The notes: a model not told the origin generated them from the letters alone. A stretch of 64,000 nucleotides of DNA from Gaetbulibacter sp. 4G1 (GCF_002741945.1 NZ_MDVN01000001.1:62001-126000), one strand, 5' to 3'. Shown: positions 37,710 through 48,482, numbered from the stretch's first letter. Made by a program: numbers and translations.

Positions 37710-39446
37710 CTAGAAATCAAACTTAAAAGTAGCTCCTGCTAAAAACTGAATGCTTTGTACTGGGTAGTTAAACCAACGTTCATAAGCCTTATTAGATATA
37801 TTATTAGCTTTTGCAAATACCGAAATTTTATCGTTAATATGATATCCTAAATGTGCATTGGCATCAAAGTAACTATCTAGAGTAATTAATGTGCTTGCTG
37901 GCCCTGTAAAAGGATCAATAATACTTAACAAGTCTTTACGCTCTCCCACATAAATAAGGTTAGCACCAGCAAACCAATGCTCGTTTATTTGATAATCTAA
38001 AAACAACGAACCTTTTACATCGGGCAAATTCCAAGCTTCAGCTTCAGTATCTGTTGTGTATTTAAAATATTCGGCTTTTAAGCCTAATTTGAAGTTTCGG
38101 TTAACATCTACATTAATTTCACCTGCTACTCCAAAAGTATCAACATCATCATACACTATTCCAAAAGAGTTACCATATTGATAATTTTCGGCATTAGTAA
38201 AATCGAAAAAAGTAGTATTATGTCTAAACAAAGCTTTACTCCTATCTGCTAAATAACGTCCACTAATATTATAGCTCATATTACTTGACAATTTTCCTTT
38301 TAAACCTATAAACGCATTATATTGTTGGTCTGTTGGCATAACTGCTAAAGTTGGAGACACAAAAGAATTTTCGGTAGCAAAATCATGATATGAGTTCTGT
38401 ATTAGTTCGCCTTGAATACCTCCATAAGCAATCAATACATCATTAACCAATCTATATGTTGCGGTAATATTTGGATATAAATAGATATTATTATCCTTAG
38501 TTTCTGAATCTCTCAAATATGAAACTGTAACCCCCAAATTAACAGTTAAATCGTCTTCTTTCAATTGATATGTAGGAGAAACACTGATTTGGAAATTACC
38601 GTGCCTTAATTCGTTATTAGAAGTGTTACTTCTATCAAATGTTCCGTTTATATAATCAAATTTAAAATCGGTTGATATTTCCTCGCCATTAATTGGTATA
38701 TCTATTTTAGCCTTAGCTATAAATCTATTTTCTCCAGAACCTTGATTATCTCCAAAACGTCTGAAAAAGAAACTTCCTGAATTTATATATGTATTTTCAA
38801 ATGAAATATCACCACCAAAATGTGCGCTATAAAACGAATGCTCCTCATCAATATTACTTGACTGCGCTAAAGAAATTAAACCTTCTTCTACTCCATACCA
38901 ATTGTACATTTGTTGCTGAAAACCACCTTCGACATTCCAAGCTAAATCTCTTAAGCGACTAGAATAATTAGCATTTATTTTTGTTGTTGAAAAATTATCA
39001 TCAAAAGCCAACCCATCAATACCTCCTTGGGAAGAATGATGACTTACATAGCCACCAACACTTTCGGTTCTACTAATAGCATGGTTTAAATATACTTCGC
39101 CTAAAATAGTAGTATAGGTTCCAACACCTAAAGTTGCATAATTATCATATAGTCTAACAGGTTTTGCTTTTTCTACCACAGCAGCTTTTCCTTTTGCTGG
39201 TGTAAATGTTGATGCTACTGGAAACGAAAATATATTATACTTAATCTCCTTTTTTGTTGCAGTTTCCTCATCATCTAATGAAGGAATTTCTTTAACCTTA
39301 AAAGCATCAGAAATTGATGGTGTATATGGTTTAACTACATCAATAACACCTGTATTAATAGTGTCATTTTTCCGATTTTGAGAGAAAACTGACGTTATAC
39401 TTAACGTTACAATAGCTAATAAAAAATATTTTTTGTGCTTTCGCAT
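37710..39446 (-). CDS. Outer-membrane beta-barrel protein resembling TonB-dependent receptors
   Basis: This 578-residue protein has a signal peptide (residues 1-23, ending VFSQ). A ~60-residue linker with VVKPYTPSISDAFKVKEIPS precedes the barrel, whose alternating strands end in YPVQSIQFLAGATFKFDF with a C-terminal Phe. It lacks the plug domain and carboxypeptidase-like repeat of classical receptors. It follows a 1013-residue TPR protein by 26 bp, a pairing I believe is common in Flavobacteriia. An assembly or protein-protein role is more likely than transport, but this is inference. Confidence 0.75.
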   Translation of the reverse strand: MRKHKKYFLLAIVTLSITSVFSQNRKNDTINTGVIDVVKPYTPSISDAFKVKEIPSLDDEETATKKEIKYNIFSFPVASTFTPAKGKAAVVEKAKPVRLYDNYATLGVGTYTTILGEVYLNHAISRTESVGGYVSHHSSQGGIDGLAFDDNFSTTKINANYSSRLRDLAWNVEGGFQQQMYNWYGVEEGLISLAQSSNIDEEHSFYSAHFGGDISFENTYINSGSFFFRRFGDNQGSGENRFIAKAKIDIPINGEEISTDFKFDYINGTFDRSNTSNNELRHGNFQISVSPTYQLKEDDLTVNLGVTVSYLRDSETKDNNIYLYPNITATYRLVNDVLIAYGGIQGELIQNSYHDFATENSFVSPTLAVMPTDQQYNAFIGLKGKLSSNMSYNISGRYLADRSKALFRHNTTFFDFTNAENYQYGNSFGIVYDDVDTFGVAGEINVDVNRNFKLGLKAEYFKYTTDTEAEAWNLPDVKGSLFLDYQINEHWFAGANLIYVGERKDLLSIIDPFTGPASTLITLDSYFDANAHLGYHINDKISVFAKANNISNKAYERWFNYPVQSIQFLAGATFKFDF

Positions 39447-39472
39447 ATGTTTAGATTTACGATTGATGTTTT

Positions 39473-42400
39473 TTAATTTTCTTCTGTTTCTATTGACGAA
39501 TTTGTTTTAGCTTCTTCAGCTTTTATTTGGCGCAATTCAGTTTTTGCCTCTTCTACAACATCATCAAATTCAGCAAAATTCTCAATAACGCTTTCTAAAA
39601 TATAAGTAGCTTGAAACGCATCCTTTAAAGCATAATAATTCTTAGCCATGAGCACTAATCCTTTGGCGCTATAATATTTATACCCTGAAAAATCTTTGGC
39701 CAATTTTTGAACAGATTTATTTGATGCGGCATGTTTACCTTCTTTATTTTTAAAATAAGCATTGTAATACAATGCCTCAGCTGCCATTTCTCCTGTGGCG
39801 ACTTTTTCTACTTTAGCATAAGCCGTTTTAGCTCTGTCCTCATCTCCTGTTTTAATAGCTGATCGCGCAATAATAATATGAGCATCACTTTTAATCTTAT
39901 TATCAATTTTAGAATTTGTAAGGACCTTTTCTGCATAAGACACTGCATCACTATAATTTTCTAATTGATAATTAGTTTTCATCAAATTAGATTGAGCAAA
40001 GACTACATTTTGAGGAAAGTTTGCCTCTTCTTCCAATCGTAACAATAATGGTATGGCTTTATTCCAGCTTTTATTTTCTAAATAATATTGTGATAATCTC
40101 GACAGAGCTTCTTCTGTATATTCACTTTGTGATGTCTCTACTATATATTTATAATGAGGTGCTGCATTAGCCAATAAATCTTTTTTGTAGTATAACTGTG
40201 CAATATAAAAATGAGCTTGTAATGCATGTATCCCATTAGGAAACTCATTTAAATATCCATTAAATTGTTTAATGGCTTTATCTGTGTTATTATCTAAATA
40301 TTGCTTTTCGGCAGCTTCGTATGTGGTATTATCTAAATCTGCATCGGTAATTTCTACATAATCTAAAGTTTTTACCCATCTAGCATAATCATCAACTCTA
40401 CCTAAATCTATATAAATTAATCGAGCTGTTGCAACCGACTGAACCGCTTCTGGTGTTCCTGGATAATCCGCAGCAACTTTTTTAAATTTGCTTAAAGCTT
40501 GTTCGTTCTCACTACTATTATAATAAACTAACCCTTGACGTAATAAGGCTTTTGGAACGAAAGAACTCATTCTATATTCGCTACTCAAACGATTATAAAT
40601 TTGCATCGCTTTATCTTTTTCGTTTGCCTTAACATAGGAATTTCCTAATTCATACATTGCATCATCTCGTAATTTTGATTTAGGATAAGCTTCAATAAAT
40701 TGTTCTAAATCTTTCATTTTCTTTGAAGACTGCCCAATATAACCTACACTTATTGTTTTTTGAAAAAAAGGATAATCAGAATCAATCTCATTCATTTCAA
40801 TAGCTTTTTCATAAGCATTTATAGCATTTCTATAATCGCTAGAAACGAAATGTCCGTCGCCTAATCGTAAATACGCATCATTCAATCTTACTTTATCATC
40901 TTTCTTATTTGAAATAAATTGATTGAAATACGTAGTGGCTTGCGGATAGTTTTTTTGTTTAAAATATGTATAAGCTAAATTATAATCTATGTTCTCAATT
41001 TCTGGAGTTGAAGCTGATGAAGTCTGTTGCTGAAATTGTTTAAACCCAACTAGGGCATCATCATAATTTGTTAAATTATAGTCAGCTTCTGCTTTCCAAA
41101 AGGTGGCTCTAGCTGTATATTTAGGGTCTCTTGGTTCTTCTAAAGATTGATCAAAAAGCGTTTCAGCTTCTAAATATTGAGTGTCGTTATACAACTCAAT
41201 CCCTCTATAAAAAGCTACTTTTTGGTAAGCGACTTTATTTTCAAAGCTCTTTTTTCCTTCTAAAAGTTTAAGTGCTTCTTTGTAATTTTTGGATGTAATA
41301 TATGAATCAATTAAGAGTGTTTCAATTTCTTCTTTGTAACTGGTATCTGGATATTTATCTAAATAACCTGCTAAAACCTGTGGTGCTGATTGATATGGGT
41401 TACCAATTTCGTAACTAATTTTTGCATAATTTAGCCAAGCATCTTCCTGAATTTTTAAATCGAAACTCATTTGTGATGCATTTCTAAAAGCATTTAAAGC
41501 TTCTTGCTTTTTGTCTAAATGAATATAACTTTCTCCTAAATGATAATACGCATTTTGAGCAATAGAATTATTACCTCCAACAATTTTATTGAATTCTGAG
41601 ATGGCTTTTTCGTAATCCTTTTGTTTATAATACGCATATCCTAATTGATAAAAATCAGTATTATTCCACTTTGCTGTTCTATCTCTTTTCCCTTTCTTAC
41701 CTTTATATTCGGTTAAATAAGGTATAGCTTCGGCGTACTTTTCTAAATTGAAGTAACTTTCTCCAATAATTTTTGATAATTCAGATACTTCGGCTTCATC
41801 ACTTGTATCTAGTCTGTCTTTTGCCAACTCGATGGCTTTTTCAAATTTACCTAGCTTAAAATGAAGATCTGCTTGATAATACGACAGTTTTTCTTTGTAG
41901 CGTTCTTGGTCACTAACCTGATCAAAATATTCATTAGCCTCATCATAATCATCACCTTCATAAGCCATAAAACCAAGATAATATTTAGCTTGCGACCCAT
42001 ATTCTTGAGAGTTTTCAACGCGTGACAAATATTTTTTTGCAACCTTATACTGTTTAACCGAAAAAGCAGAATATCCATTATTAAAATTAAATTTTTCTTT
42101 TTCCTTTTTAGCTAAAGCATCTTCGTTTACTTTATCATACCATTTTCTAGCATGGGGATATTTTGAGTTTTCAAAATAATAATCGGCAACATCAACAAAG
42201 GCAGTATTTCGTTTTGTGCTTGTAGGGTAGTCTTTTACAAAATCTTCTACTAATTGATCTGCTGCTTGTTGATTGAGTCGTACGGCACAATTAGCTATGT
42301 AATAAGCACAATCAGACTGCAAAATTTCTTCTTTAGCATTTTTCTTAACACTTCTAAATAAAGATTGTGCAGCAAGATATTGTTGATTATTAAATAGTGA

Positions 42401-42514
42401 AAGGGCTTTTTGATAGTCTACTAAGTTACTGGTGTAAGTTGCTGACTGCTGCGCCATGATTTGGAAACTAAAACTTATGGCTACCAAGAGGGAAACAATA
42501 TTATTTTTAGTCAT
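39473..42514 (-). CDS. Large periplasmic tetratricopeptide-repeat protein
   Basis: This 1013-residue protein has a signal peptide (residues 1-21, ending IMAQQ) followed almost entirely by TPR helices. Repeats such as YLAAQSLFR, KFEKAIELAKDRL, DYRNAINAYEKAIE and NEQALSKFKKVAADYPGTPEA recur every ~34 residues. The charged C-terminus TELRQIKAEEAKTNSSIETEEN has no anchor. BamD-type and YbgF-type TPR proteins are related in style. With the downstream barrel it probably forms an outer-membrane complex (inference). Its -7 box is at 42540-42547. Confidence 0.85.
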   Translation of the reverse strand: MTKNNIVSLLVAISFSFQIMAQQSATYTSNLVDYQKALSLFNNQQYLAAQSLFRSVKKNAKEEILQSDCAYYIANCAVRLNQQAADQLVEDFVKDYPTSTKRNTAFVDVADYYFENSKYPHARKWYDKVNEDALAKKEKEKFNFNNGYSAFSVKQYKVAKKYLSRVENSQEYGSQAKYYLGFMAYEGDDYDEANEYFDQVSDQERYKEKLSYYQADLHFKLGKFEKAIELAKDRLDTSDEAEVSELSKIIGESYFNLEKYAEAIPYLTEYKGKKGKRDRTAKWNNTDFYQLGYAYYKQKDYEKAISEFNKIVGGNNSIAQNAYYHLGESYIHLDKKQEALNAFRNASQMSFDLKIQEDAWLNYAKISYEIGNPYQSAPQVLAGYLDKYPDTSYKEEIETLLIDSYITSKNYKEALKLLEGKKSFENKVAYQKVAFYRGIELYNDTQYLEAETLFDQSLEEPRDPKYTARATFWKAEADYNLTNYDDALVGFKQFQQQTSSASTPEIENIDYNLAYTYFKQKNYPQATTYFNQFISNKKDDKVRLNDAYLRLGDGHFVSSDYRNAINAYEKAIEMNEIDSDYPFFQKTISVGYIGQSSKKMKDLEQFIEAYPKSKLRDDAMYELGNSYVKANEKDKAMQIYNRLSSEYRMSSFVPKALLRQGLVYYNSSENEQALSKFKKVAADYPGTPEAVQSVATARLIYIDLGRVDDYARWVKTLDYVEITDADLDNTTYEAAEKQYLDNNTDKAIKQFNGYLNEFPNGIHALQAHFYIAQLYYKKDLLANAAPHYKYIVETSQSEYTEEALSRLSQYYLENKSWNKAIPLLLRLEEEANFPQNVVFAQSNLMKTNYQLENYSDAVSYAEKVLTNSKIDNKIKSDAHIIIARSAIKTGDEDRAKTAYAKVEKVATGEMAAEALYYNAYFKNKEGKHAASNKSVQKLAKDFSGYKYYSAKGLVLMAKNYYALKDAFQATYILESVIENFAEFDDVVEEAKTELRQIKAEEAKTNSSIETEEN

Positions 42515-42539
42515 TAACGATTTGTTTTTAATTAAAAAT

Positions 42540-42547
42540 CAAAGATA
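42540..42547 (-). promoter_or_regulatory. Promoter of the TPR/barrel operon, -7 box TATCTTTG
   Basis: TATCTTTG on the minus strand fits TAnnTTTG and lies 25 bp before the ATG of the TPR gene. The rest of the 225-bp divergent gap (42515-42739) holds AT-rich sequence with a short tandem run of TTTTAAC and nothing else I recognise. Confidence 0.5.
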
Positions 42548-42739
42548 ATTCAATATAAATCTTATAACGTAATAATCGTGCCATAATTATAAACTGACTT
42601 ATTAAATGTTAAAAAAGCTAAAATTTGAGAGGCAGAAGTTGGATTTTTTTAGCAATCATTTTAAACTTTTCTTGTTTAACTTTTAACTTTTAACTTATTA
42701 ATAATACATTTACAATACTTAAAATTTATATCTGTTTTT

Positions 42740-43423
42740 ATGTCGAACCCAATATTACAATTAAAAGAAGCTTCCATTTTTCAAGGTGACAGCTTAGTGC
42801 TTTCAAATGTAAACGTAGAAGTTAACAAAGGGGATTTTGTATACTTAATTGGTAAAACAGGAACTGGCAAAAGTAGTTTTATGAAAACCCTTTATGGAGA
42901 TTTACCCTTAACAGAAGGTGAAGGCCATATTGTAGATTATAATTTAAAAACTCTAAAAGAAAAAGAAATACCTTTTTTAAGACGAAAATTAGGTGTTGTA
43001 TTTCAAGATTTCAAATTATTAACTGATAGAACTATAAACGATAATTTATTGTTTGTTTTAAAGGCTACAGGTTGGAAAGATAAAGACGACATGGAAACGC
43101 GAGTTGAAGAAGTTTTAACCAAAGTAGATATGAAAACAAAAGGGTTTAAGTTTCCACACGAACTTTCTGGTGGTGAACAGCAACGTGTTGCTATTGCTAG
43201 AGCCTTACTTAACAATCCTGAGCTTATTCTTGCTGATGAACCAACGGGTAATTTAGATCCACAAACTAGTGTTGAAGTCATGGAAGTTTTACAAGACATT
43301 AATAAAAATGGTAATACCATTTTAATGGCTACTCATGATTATGCTTTATTGCTTAAATACCCTAGCAAAACCTTAAAATGTGATGACAATGCGGTATATG
43401 AAGTTGTACAGAGGAAGGGGTAA
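42740..43423 (+). CDS. ftsE: ABC transporter ATP-binding protein, FtsE-like
   Basis: This 227-residue ATPase has Walker [10 protein letters not shown] (~38-46), Q-loop VFQDF, signature [15 protein letters not shown], Walker [13 protein letters not shown] and H-loop ATHD. The sequence [16 protein letters not shown] is typical of FtsE/LolD-type proteins, which pair with FtsX to activate peptidoglycan hydrolases at division. No FtsX-type gene is adjacent, which is usual for Bacteroidota. It might equally serve the permease at 29.3-30.5 kb. Confidence 0.88.
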   Translation: MSNPILQLKEASIFQGDSLVLSNVNVEVNKGDFVYLIGKTGTGKSSFMKTLYGDLPLTEGEGHIVDYNLKTLKEKEIPFLRRKLGVVFQDFKLLTDRTINDNLLFVLKATGWKDKDDMETRVEEVLTKVDMKTKGFKFPHELSGGEQQRVAIARALLNNPELILADEPTGNLDPQTSVEVMEVLQDINKNGNTILMATHDYALLLKYPSKTLKCDDNAVYEVVQRKG

Positions 43424-43524
43424 TTATGTCTATTTGAAATAAAGTTTATTATTATATAAAATATATTTTGCAATAAAAAACAACTACGAAACACACTTTT
43501 CTCAGCTTAAAATGTTTATCTAAA

Positions 43525-44466
43525 ATGCCTTTTTTCTCTGTCGTAATACCATTATATAATAAAGAAAATTATATAGAAGACACTCTTAGAAGTGTTTTAA
43601 ATCAAACATTCCCAGATTTTGAGGTCATTATTGTTAATGATGGTAGTACTGATAAGAGTTTAGATGAAGTTGCTAAATTTAATGATGATAGAATAACGAT
43701 ATTCAAACAAAAAAATGCTGGAGTTTCCGTAGCTAGAAATAAGGGAATAGAATTAGCTAAATCTAAGTATATTGCACTTTTAGATGCCGATGATTTTTGG
43801 CATAACAATCATTTGTTTGAATTAAAAAAACAAATACTTCAATTTCCAGATACGGGACTATATTGTAATAATTATCAGGTTTTTTATACAGAAAAAGTAT
43901 CTCGCCCAGCAAATTTTAATTTTAATTTTGATTCAGAAATTATTATAGTAGAAGACTTTTTTAAGGCAAGTATTATAAATTCCGTTGCGTGGACTTCTGC
44001 AATTGGTTTTTCTAAAGAAAAATTTAATAAAATAGGAGGTTTTAACACTCAATTAAAAACAGCACAAGATTTAGATTTATGGATTAGGTTTGCTCTTAAA
44101 TATAAAGTAAGTTTTAACCCTGTAATTACAATGTCTTATAAGTTATACATATATGATAGTCTTTCTAAAAATGAAAACGAGTATAACCATATTCGTTACA
44201 ATTTTATATCTAGTTTTTCAGAAGAAGAAAGAACAAATTCTTCATTAAAATTATATTTAGATATTAATAGATATGCCCTCGCCATTAGAACTTTAATGAA
44301 TAATAATAAGGGGCTTTATAAAAAATTAAAACAAGAAATTGATTTCAAAAACTTAAACTTAAAGCAACGAATATTGCTACATTCTCCAGGTTTTATATTA
44401 CAAAGCATTAAAAAATTTCAAAATTTTTTAATTAAAAACAAGCTATATTTAACTGCCTATAGCTAA
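43525..44466 (+). CDS. Glycosyltransferase family 2
   Basis: This 313-residue GT-A enzyme has FSVVIPLYNKENYIEDTLRSV at the N-terminus, IIVNDGSTDKS for nucleotide binding and ALLDADDFWH with the metal-binding acidic motif. Later KTAQDLDLWIRFALKYK has the ED-like acceptor region. There is no transmembrane segment. It transfers a sugar from a nucleotide donor, probably for surface polysaccharide or lipooligosaccharide, given the adjacent GT4, transferase and flippases. It is convergent with the GT4 gene, 4 bp apart. Confidence 0.9.
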   Translation: MPFFSVVIPLYNKENYIEDTLRSVLNQTFPDFEVIIVNDGSTDKSLDEVAKFNDDRITIFKQKNAGVSVARNKGIELAKSKYIALLDADDFWHNNHLFELKKQILQFPDTGLYCNNYQVFYTEKVSRPANFNFNFDSEIIIVEDFFKASIINSVAWTSAIGFSKEKFNKIGGFNTQLKTAQDLDLWIRFALKYKVSFNPVITMSYKLYIYDSLSKNENEYNHIRYNFISSFSEEERTNSSLKLYLDINRYALAIRTLMNNNKGLYKKLKQEIDFKNLNLKQRILLHSPGFILQSIKKFQNFLIKNKLYLTAYS

Positions 44467-44470
44467 GTGC

Positions 44471-45538
44471 TTATTTGAGTAATTTTTTCCATTGTTTAGA
44501 AATGTTTTCTTTAGAAAATTTACTTACGCTTGCTTTCGCATTTTTTTTACACTCATTATATAATTTCTTATTTTCAATAAAACTATCAAATGCGATAGCT
44601 AATACTGATGGGTTATGATTTTCAACTAATAAACCATTGTACTCATGCTTAATAATCTCTTTGGGTCCCGATTTACAATTTACTGAAACTACAGGCGTCC
44701 CACATGCTAAAGACTCAATTAAAACTCTTGGGAACCCTTCATGATAACTGGTTAAAACTGTGAATTTTGCTTTTTTTACATAAGGAAAAGGGTTTTTCGA
44801 AAATGGCAAATGGTGAACAAACCCATTAAGTTGAAAATTATTAATTTTTTCTTTCAAAATACTAATATCTTTCCCCTGACCTATAATATATAATTTTATA
44901 TTTCTTTTAGATAATGAAGACTTTTTATAAGCTTTTAAAAGTAAAGTTAAATTTTTTACACTTTCTTCAATACGTCCATACCATAAAATAAACTCCTCAA
45001 CTAATTCAATTTCTTCATTACTTCTAGTACAAAAACCATTCACTTCTACCGAGTTATATATATGCGTAACTTTTTTTAAACCATACTTTTTAAATATAGT
45101 ATTTTCAATTTCCTTACTAACTCCCACAATTGTGGTGTTTTTGTACAATAGCCTTACAAGGAATTTGTTATTAGGAAAATAGTTTTTAAAAAAATGACTA
45201 CGCACCACAGAAATCTTATCTTTTGCCCTAAAAACACAATTATATAAAACATACTCTTTAAAAAAACCCGGTCTTGTCCGGTTGTCAATAATATAATCAA
45301 AACTATGTTCTTTAAAATATAATCTTAAAACTCTTATTTTTTTAAAATTAGAAATGTTGGAACCATACTCTTTTTCAAGGCTAAATAGAGTTCCAGAAAA
45401 TTCATAGTCAATATCATTTTTGGTCATTAATATATGAACATCATATTGAAAATCAGAAAGTATTTTTGAAAGTATTGCTGTTGACCTTTCCGCTCCTCCC
45501 TTGCCTAAAGATGTAGTAATGACACAAAGTTTTTTCAT
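44471..45538 (-). CDS. Glycosyltransferase family 4
   Basis: This 355-residue GT-B enzyme begins CVITTSLGKGGAERSTAIL, the glycine-rich acceptor loop. Its donor domain has ILWYGRIEESVKNLTLLL and the E-x7-E type motif EGFPRVLIESLACGTPVVSV. It is retaining by family. The substrate is unknown. It ends a unit starting with the flippases, with only 2 bp from the upstream sulfatase-fold gene. Confidence 0.9.
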   Translation of the reverse strand: MKKLCVITTSLGKGGAERSTAILSKILSDFQYDVHILMTKNDIDYEFSGTLFSLEKEYGSNISNFKKIRVLRLYFKEHSFDYIIDNRTRPGFFKEYVLYNCVFRAKDKISVVRSHFFKNYFPNNKFLVRLLYKNTTIVGVSKEIENTIFKKYGLKKVTHIYNSVEVNGFCTRSNEEIELVEEFILWYGRIEESVKNLTLLLKAYKKSSLSKRNIKLYIIGQGKDISILKEKINNFQLNGFVHHLPFSKNPFPYVKKAKFTVLTSYHEGFPRVLIESLACGTPVVSVNCKSGPKEIIKHEYNGLLVENHNPSVLAIAFDSFIENKKLYNECKKNAKASVSKFSKENISKQWKKLLK

Positions 45539-45540
45539 AA

Positions 45541-47142
45541 TTAATTTAGATTAAAAAAAGTATCATAATCAATTGTATCTCTTACTATCCTTTTTCTTTC
45601 TTTAAAATATTCACTAAAAATGCTGCGAGTAGAGTCAACTTCTTTTGCGTTAATACTAAGCAAATCTGCTATTGAGTGAAACATGTCGTCTATCATATAT
45701 TTAGAGTCTAAATTAAAATGAATATTTTCTCTTTCTTTAAAACTTTCTGAACACCATAATAACATTGGGATTTCATAAACATTTTTTGTTTTTATTTTAT
45801 CCCTAAAATGCCCTGAAAACCTAATATCATCATAAACTTCCTCTCCATGGTCTGAAAAATATAGAACAAAACTAGTAGCATTATTTTTTTTTGTAGACTC
45901 AATAACACTTCTAACTATATAATCAGCATATCTTACAGCATTATCATAAGCATTTATTTGAGCGTAGATCTTTTCTTCTTTAAATTTACTTTTCGGAATA
46001 ACATTATTAAAAAAATCAAAATCTTCTGGGTATCTATTTTTATAATTAAAATGTGTTCCTAATGTGTGTAAAAAAATTACTTTTTTATTTCCTCTCTCTT
46101 GTAGAACACTATTTAATTTTTCGACAAGGACATCATCAAAAATAGTTTTCTCACTACTATGCTTTATATTTAAAAAAAAGGCCTTTTCTGTCCCTAATCC
46201 TATTTTTGTAACATGAGAATCATTAAGCCCTATTGGTTTTTGGTTTGAAATCCAGTAGGTTTTAAATTTAGCTTTATTTAACAATTGTATTATTGAGCCT
46301 TTATATTTTCCTTCAGGGTTTTCATAATTGCCTAAGGTTAATGCTTTTGTTAAACTAGCTATTGTATATGTGTCTGGACTTATAACTTTTTTATATACTA
46401 ATAATTCATCTTCTATTTCTTCAAGTAATGGTGTTGTTTCTCTATAATAGTCATAAATCCCTAAATGTGAGCGTGCCGTAGATTCTCCAATTACAATTAC
46501 GTAAACCTCCTTTTCCTCTACATCAAAATGTCTAAAAACATTAGTAAAATTGCCGGTTTTATTGTTCACATAATCTCCTAATTTCTTAGACTCTGTATAG
46601 TATTCAACAGTAGATCTTAAAACCTTATATGGTAAATTGTATATAATTAAACCTGAAAATTTTAAAAAAGAAATAAGAATAACAAACAGACTGAAAATCT
46701 TTATTTTATTAAACTTTACTTTTGAAAAATTTGAGAAGTAAAGTTGTTTTATGTTATATAAGGTAATTATTAAAATTACCGCAAGCAATACTAGAATGTA
46801 CTTATCAATATAAAAGCCTAAAAATTCTTTTGTTTCTTTAGAATTTGTATCTAAAGCAACAAAAATAGCTGAGGAATTAAATATTGTTTTAAACAAATAA
46901 TAATAAACTGTTTCCAAATACAGAAAAGCGGCAAAAAACAAATACGAAATACTTAAATAATACTTTCTAAACTTACAGTTATTAAGAAAGAAAAAAGGAC
47001 AAATAATCGTTATAGCAAATAGAATATTCTCTACAAAATTATAAAATATACTCAGCGTAATTTCATTAAAAATAATATCAAATATAAATGCCAATAGTAC
47101 TAGATATAAATATCTGAATAGTATTTTACTTAAATTAATCAT
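45541..47142 (-). CDS. Phosphoethanolamine transferase, EptA-like (sulfatase fold)
   Basis: This 533-residue inner-membrane enzyme has five N-terminal TMs (about 8-27, 35-53, 62-80, 113-130, 150-168) and a periplasmic domain with VIGESTARSHLGIYDYYR (nucleophile T222). YKGSIIQLLNKAKFKTYWISNQ follows, and FSDHGEEVYD carries metal ligands. It would transfer phosphoethanolamine from phosphatidylethanolamine to lipid A core or a glycan, altering surface charge. It lies between the flippases and GT4, tying it to the glycan locus. Confidence 0.88.
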   Translation of the reverse strand: MINLSKILFRYLYLVLLAFIFDIIFNEITLSIFYNFVENILFAITIICPFFFLNNCKFRKYYLSISYLFFAAFLYLETVYYYLFKTIFNSSAIFVALDTNSKETKEFLGFYIDKYILVLLAVILIITLYNIKQLYFSNFSKVKFNKIKIFSLFVILISFLKFSGLIIYNLPYKVLRSTVEYYTESKKLGDYVNNKTGNFTNVFRHFDVEEKEVYVIVIGESTARSHLGIYDYYRETTPLLEEIEDELLVYKKVISPDTYTIASLTKALTLGNYENPEGKYKGSIIQLLNKAKFKTYWISNQKPIGLNDSHVTKIGLGTEKAFFLNIKHSSEKTIFDDVLVEKLNSVLQERGNKKVIFLHTLGTHFNYKNRYPEDFDFFNNVIPKSKFKEEKIYAQINAYDNAVRYADYIVRSVIESTKKNNATSFVLYFSDHGEEVYDDIRFSGHFRDKIKTKNVYEIPMLLWCSESFKERENIHFNLDSKYMIDDMFHSIADLLSINAKEVDSTRSIFSEYFKERKRIVRDTIDYDTFFNLN

Positions 47143-47156
47143 ACTCTCTTTCCTAT

Positions 47157-48449
47157 TTAAAAAACTCTATTTTTTCCAATAAAGTTATGTCTTAAAATAT
47201 AAAGCACAATGAAAAGATATAAAACATATCTAACAAAATGTGCTATTACAATTCCCTCTGTTCCATATATATTTAAAAAATAAACAGAAAAGTAGTAAAA
47301 CAATAAAACTGAAATAAGCTCAGTAATTACAAAATATGCCATTTGCGTTTTTGCTAAAAATTGGTATGAGATAATAAGAGCTATAAATTTTGTTAAATCT
47401 CCTAATAGTTGCCATATAAAAAAACTTTCAATAACCAAAAATTCGTTTGTATATAGAAGTTCTATTATTAAATCTCTTAAAAAGAAAACCAATAGCATAC
47501 CAACAACAACTAATGGTAATAACATCTTGTAAATTTTCTTAACTTCTTTTCTAAAATCAAAAGTATTGGTAATTTTTGCATACCGAGGTAATATATATAA
47601 AGGAAATATAGCTGCAGAAAACTGCATGTAAGTTTTAGATATCGATGTCATAGCTGTCCAATATCCTGCATCTGAAAGACCTACTTTATTCTCTATCAAA
47701 TTTCTAATTGCAATATCTGTTATATTAATAAATAAAACAACTATAACAGTCATGAAACTATAAGATAATAATTGATTTTTAAAGCCTAAACTAAATGATA
47801 TACTTTTAAAATTTATATATGTTTTATATGACTTACGGAAGAAAATAATAAAATTTAAAAAATAGATAATAGGTATTATACTTATTGCTAACAAGCTTCC
47901 CTTAACCCCTAACTTTAATGTAAGGAATATAATAAAGAAAGTACTTATTATAATAGTACTTAGTGTTAATTTTGAATATAATTTATATGCTGAAAGACCA
48001 TTTAATAAAGAATATAAAATGGCATTTATTCCCATAAAAGGGATTATAAACGACAAAACTTTAAAGATATAAGTATACTCCTGATTAGTTCCAAAAACAA
48101 CTTCACTTAGTGTCGTAGAAAAGAAAAATAAAATAATAAACGAAACTAAGGTAGCAATGGCTGCAAAAACAAAAGCTGTTGAAAACAGATTGTTTAGCTG
48201 CTTTTTATCTTCTTTATGCTCAGAAATATATTTTATTAATCCATTAGTAGTTCCTAAAACAGAAAATTGTTCAAAAAACTTTACTATATTCTTAAGATTA
48301 CCTACTAAAGCTATACCCTCTGCTCCTATTAAAATAGCTAAAGCTTTTTGAGAAATTAACGAAAAAAGCATTCTCACTAAAACTAGTAAAGTATTAGCTG
48401 ACGTAACTTTTAATAGTAAACTATTCTTTATGAAACTGGGTATATTCAA
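47157..48449 (-). CDS. O-antigen / oligosaccharide flippase (Wzx, MATE-like), copy 1
   Basis: This 430-residue protein has about twelve TMs. It starts SFIKNSLLLKVTSANTLLVLVRM from a TTG codon, the start being fixed by alignment with its neighbour. Blocks ILIGAEGIALVGNLKN, DAGYWTAMTSISKTYMQF and LPRYAKI are shared almost position by position with the next gene. Wzx proteins flip undecaprenyl-linked oligosaccharides across the inner membrane. It lies 33 bp after copy 2. Confidence 0.87.
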   Translation of the reverse strand: MNIPSFIKNSLLLKVTSANTLLVLVRMLFSLISQKALAILIGAEGIALVGNLKNIVKFFEQFSVLGTTNGLIKYISEHKEDKKQLNNLFSTAFVFAAIATLVSFIILFFFSTTLSEVVFGTNQEYTYIFKVLSFIIPFMGINAILYSLLNGLSAYKLYSKLTLSTIIISTFFIIFLTLKLGVKGSLLAISIIPIIYFLNFIIFFRKSYKTYINFKSISFSLGFKNQLLSYSFMTVIVVLFINITDIAIRNLIENKVGLSDAGYWTAMTSISKTYMQFSAAIFPLYILPRYAKITNTFDFRKEVKKIYKMLLPLVVVGMLLVFFLRDLIIELLYTNEFLVIESFFIWQLLGDLTKFIALIISYQFLAKTQMAYFVITELISVLLFYYFSVYFLNIYGTEGIVIAHFVRYVLYLFIVLYILRHNFIGKNRVF

Positions 48450-48482
48450 TAGTTTAGCTATATAAATTAATTAAAAAGTATT

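Noticed and set aside
42671-42696. Tandem TTTTAAC run upstream of ftsE
   Set aside because: Three short AT-rich units are easily produced by chance in this composition.
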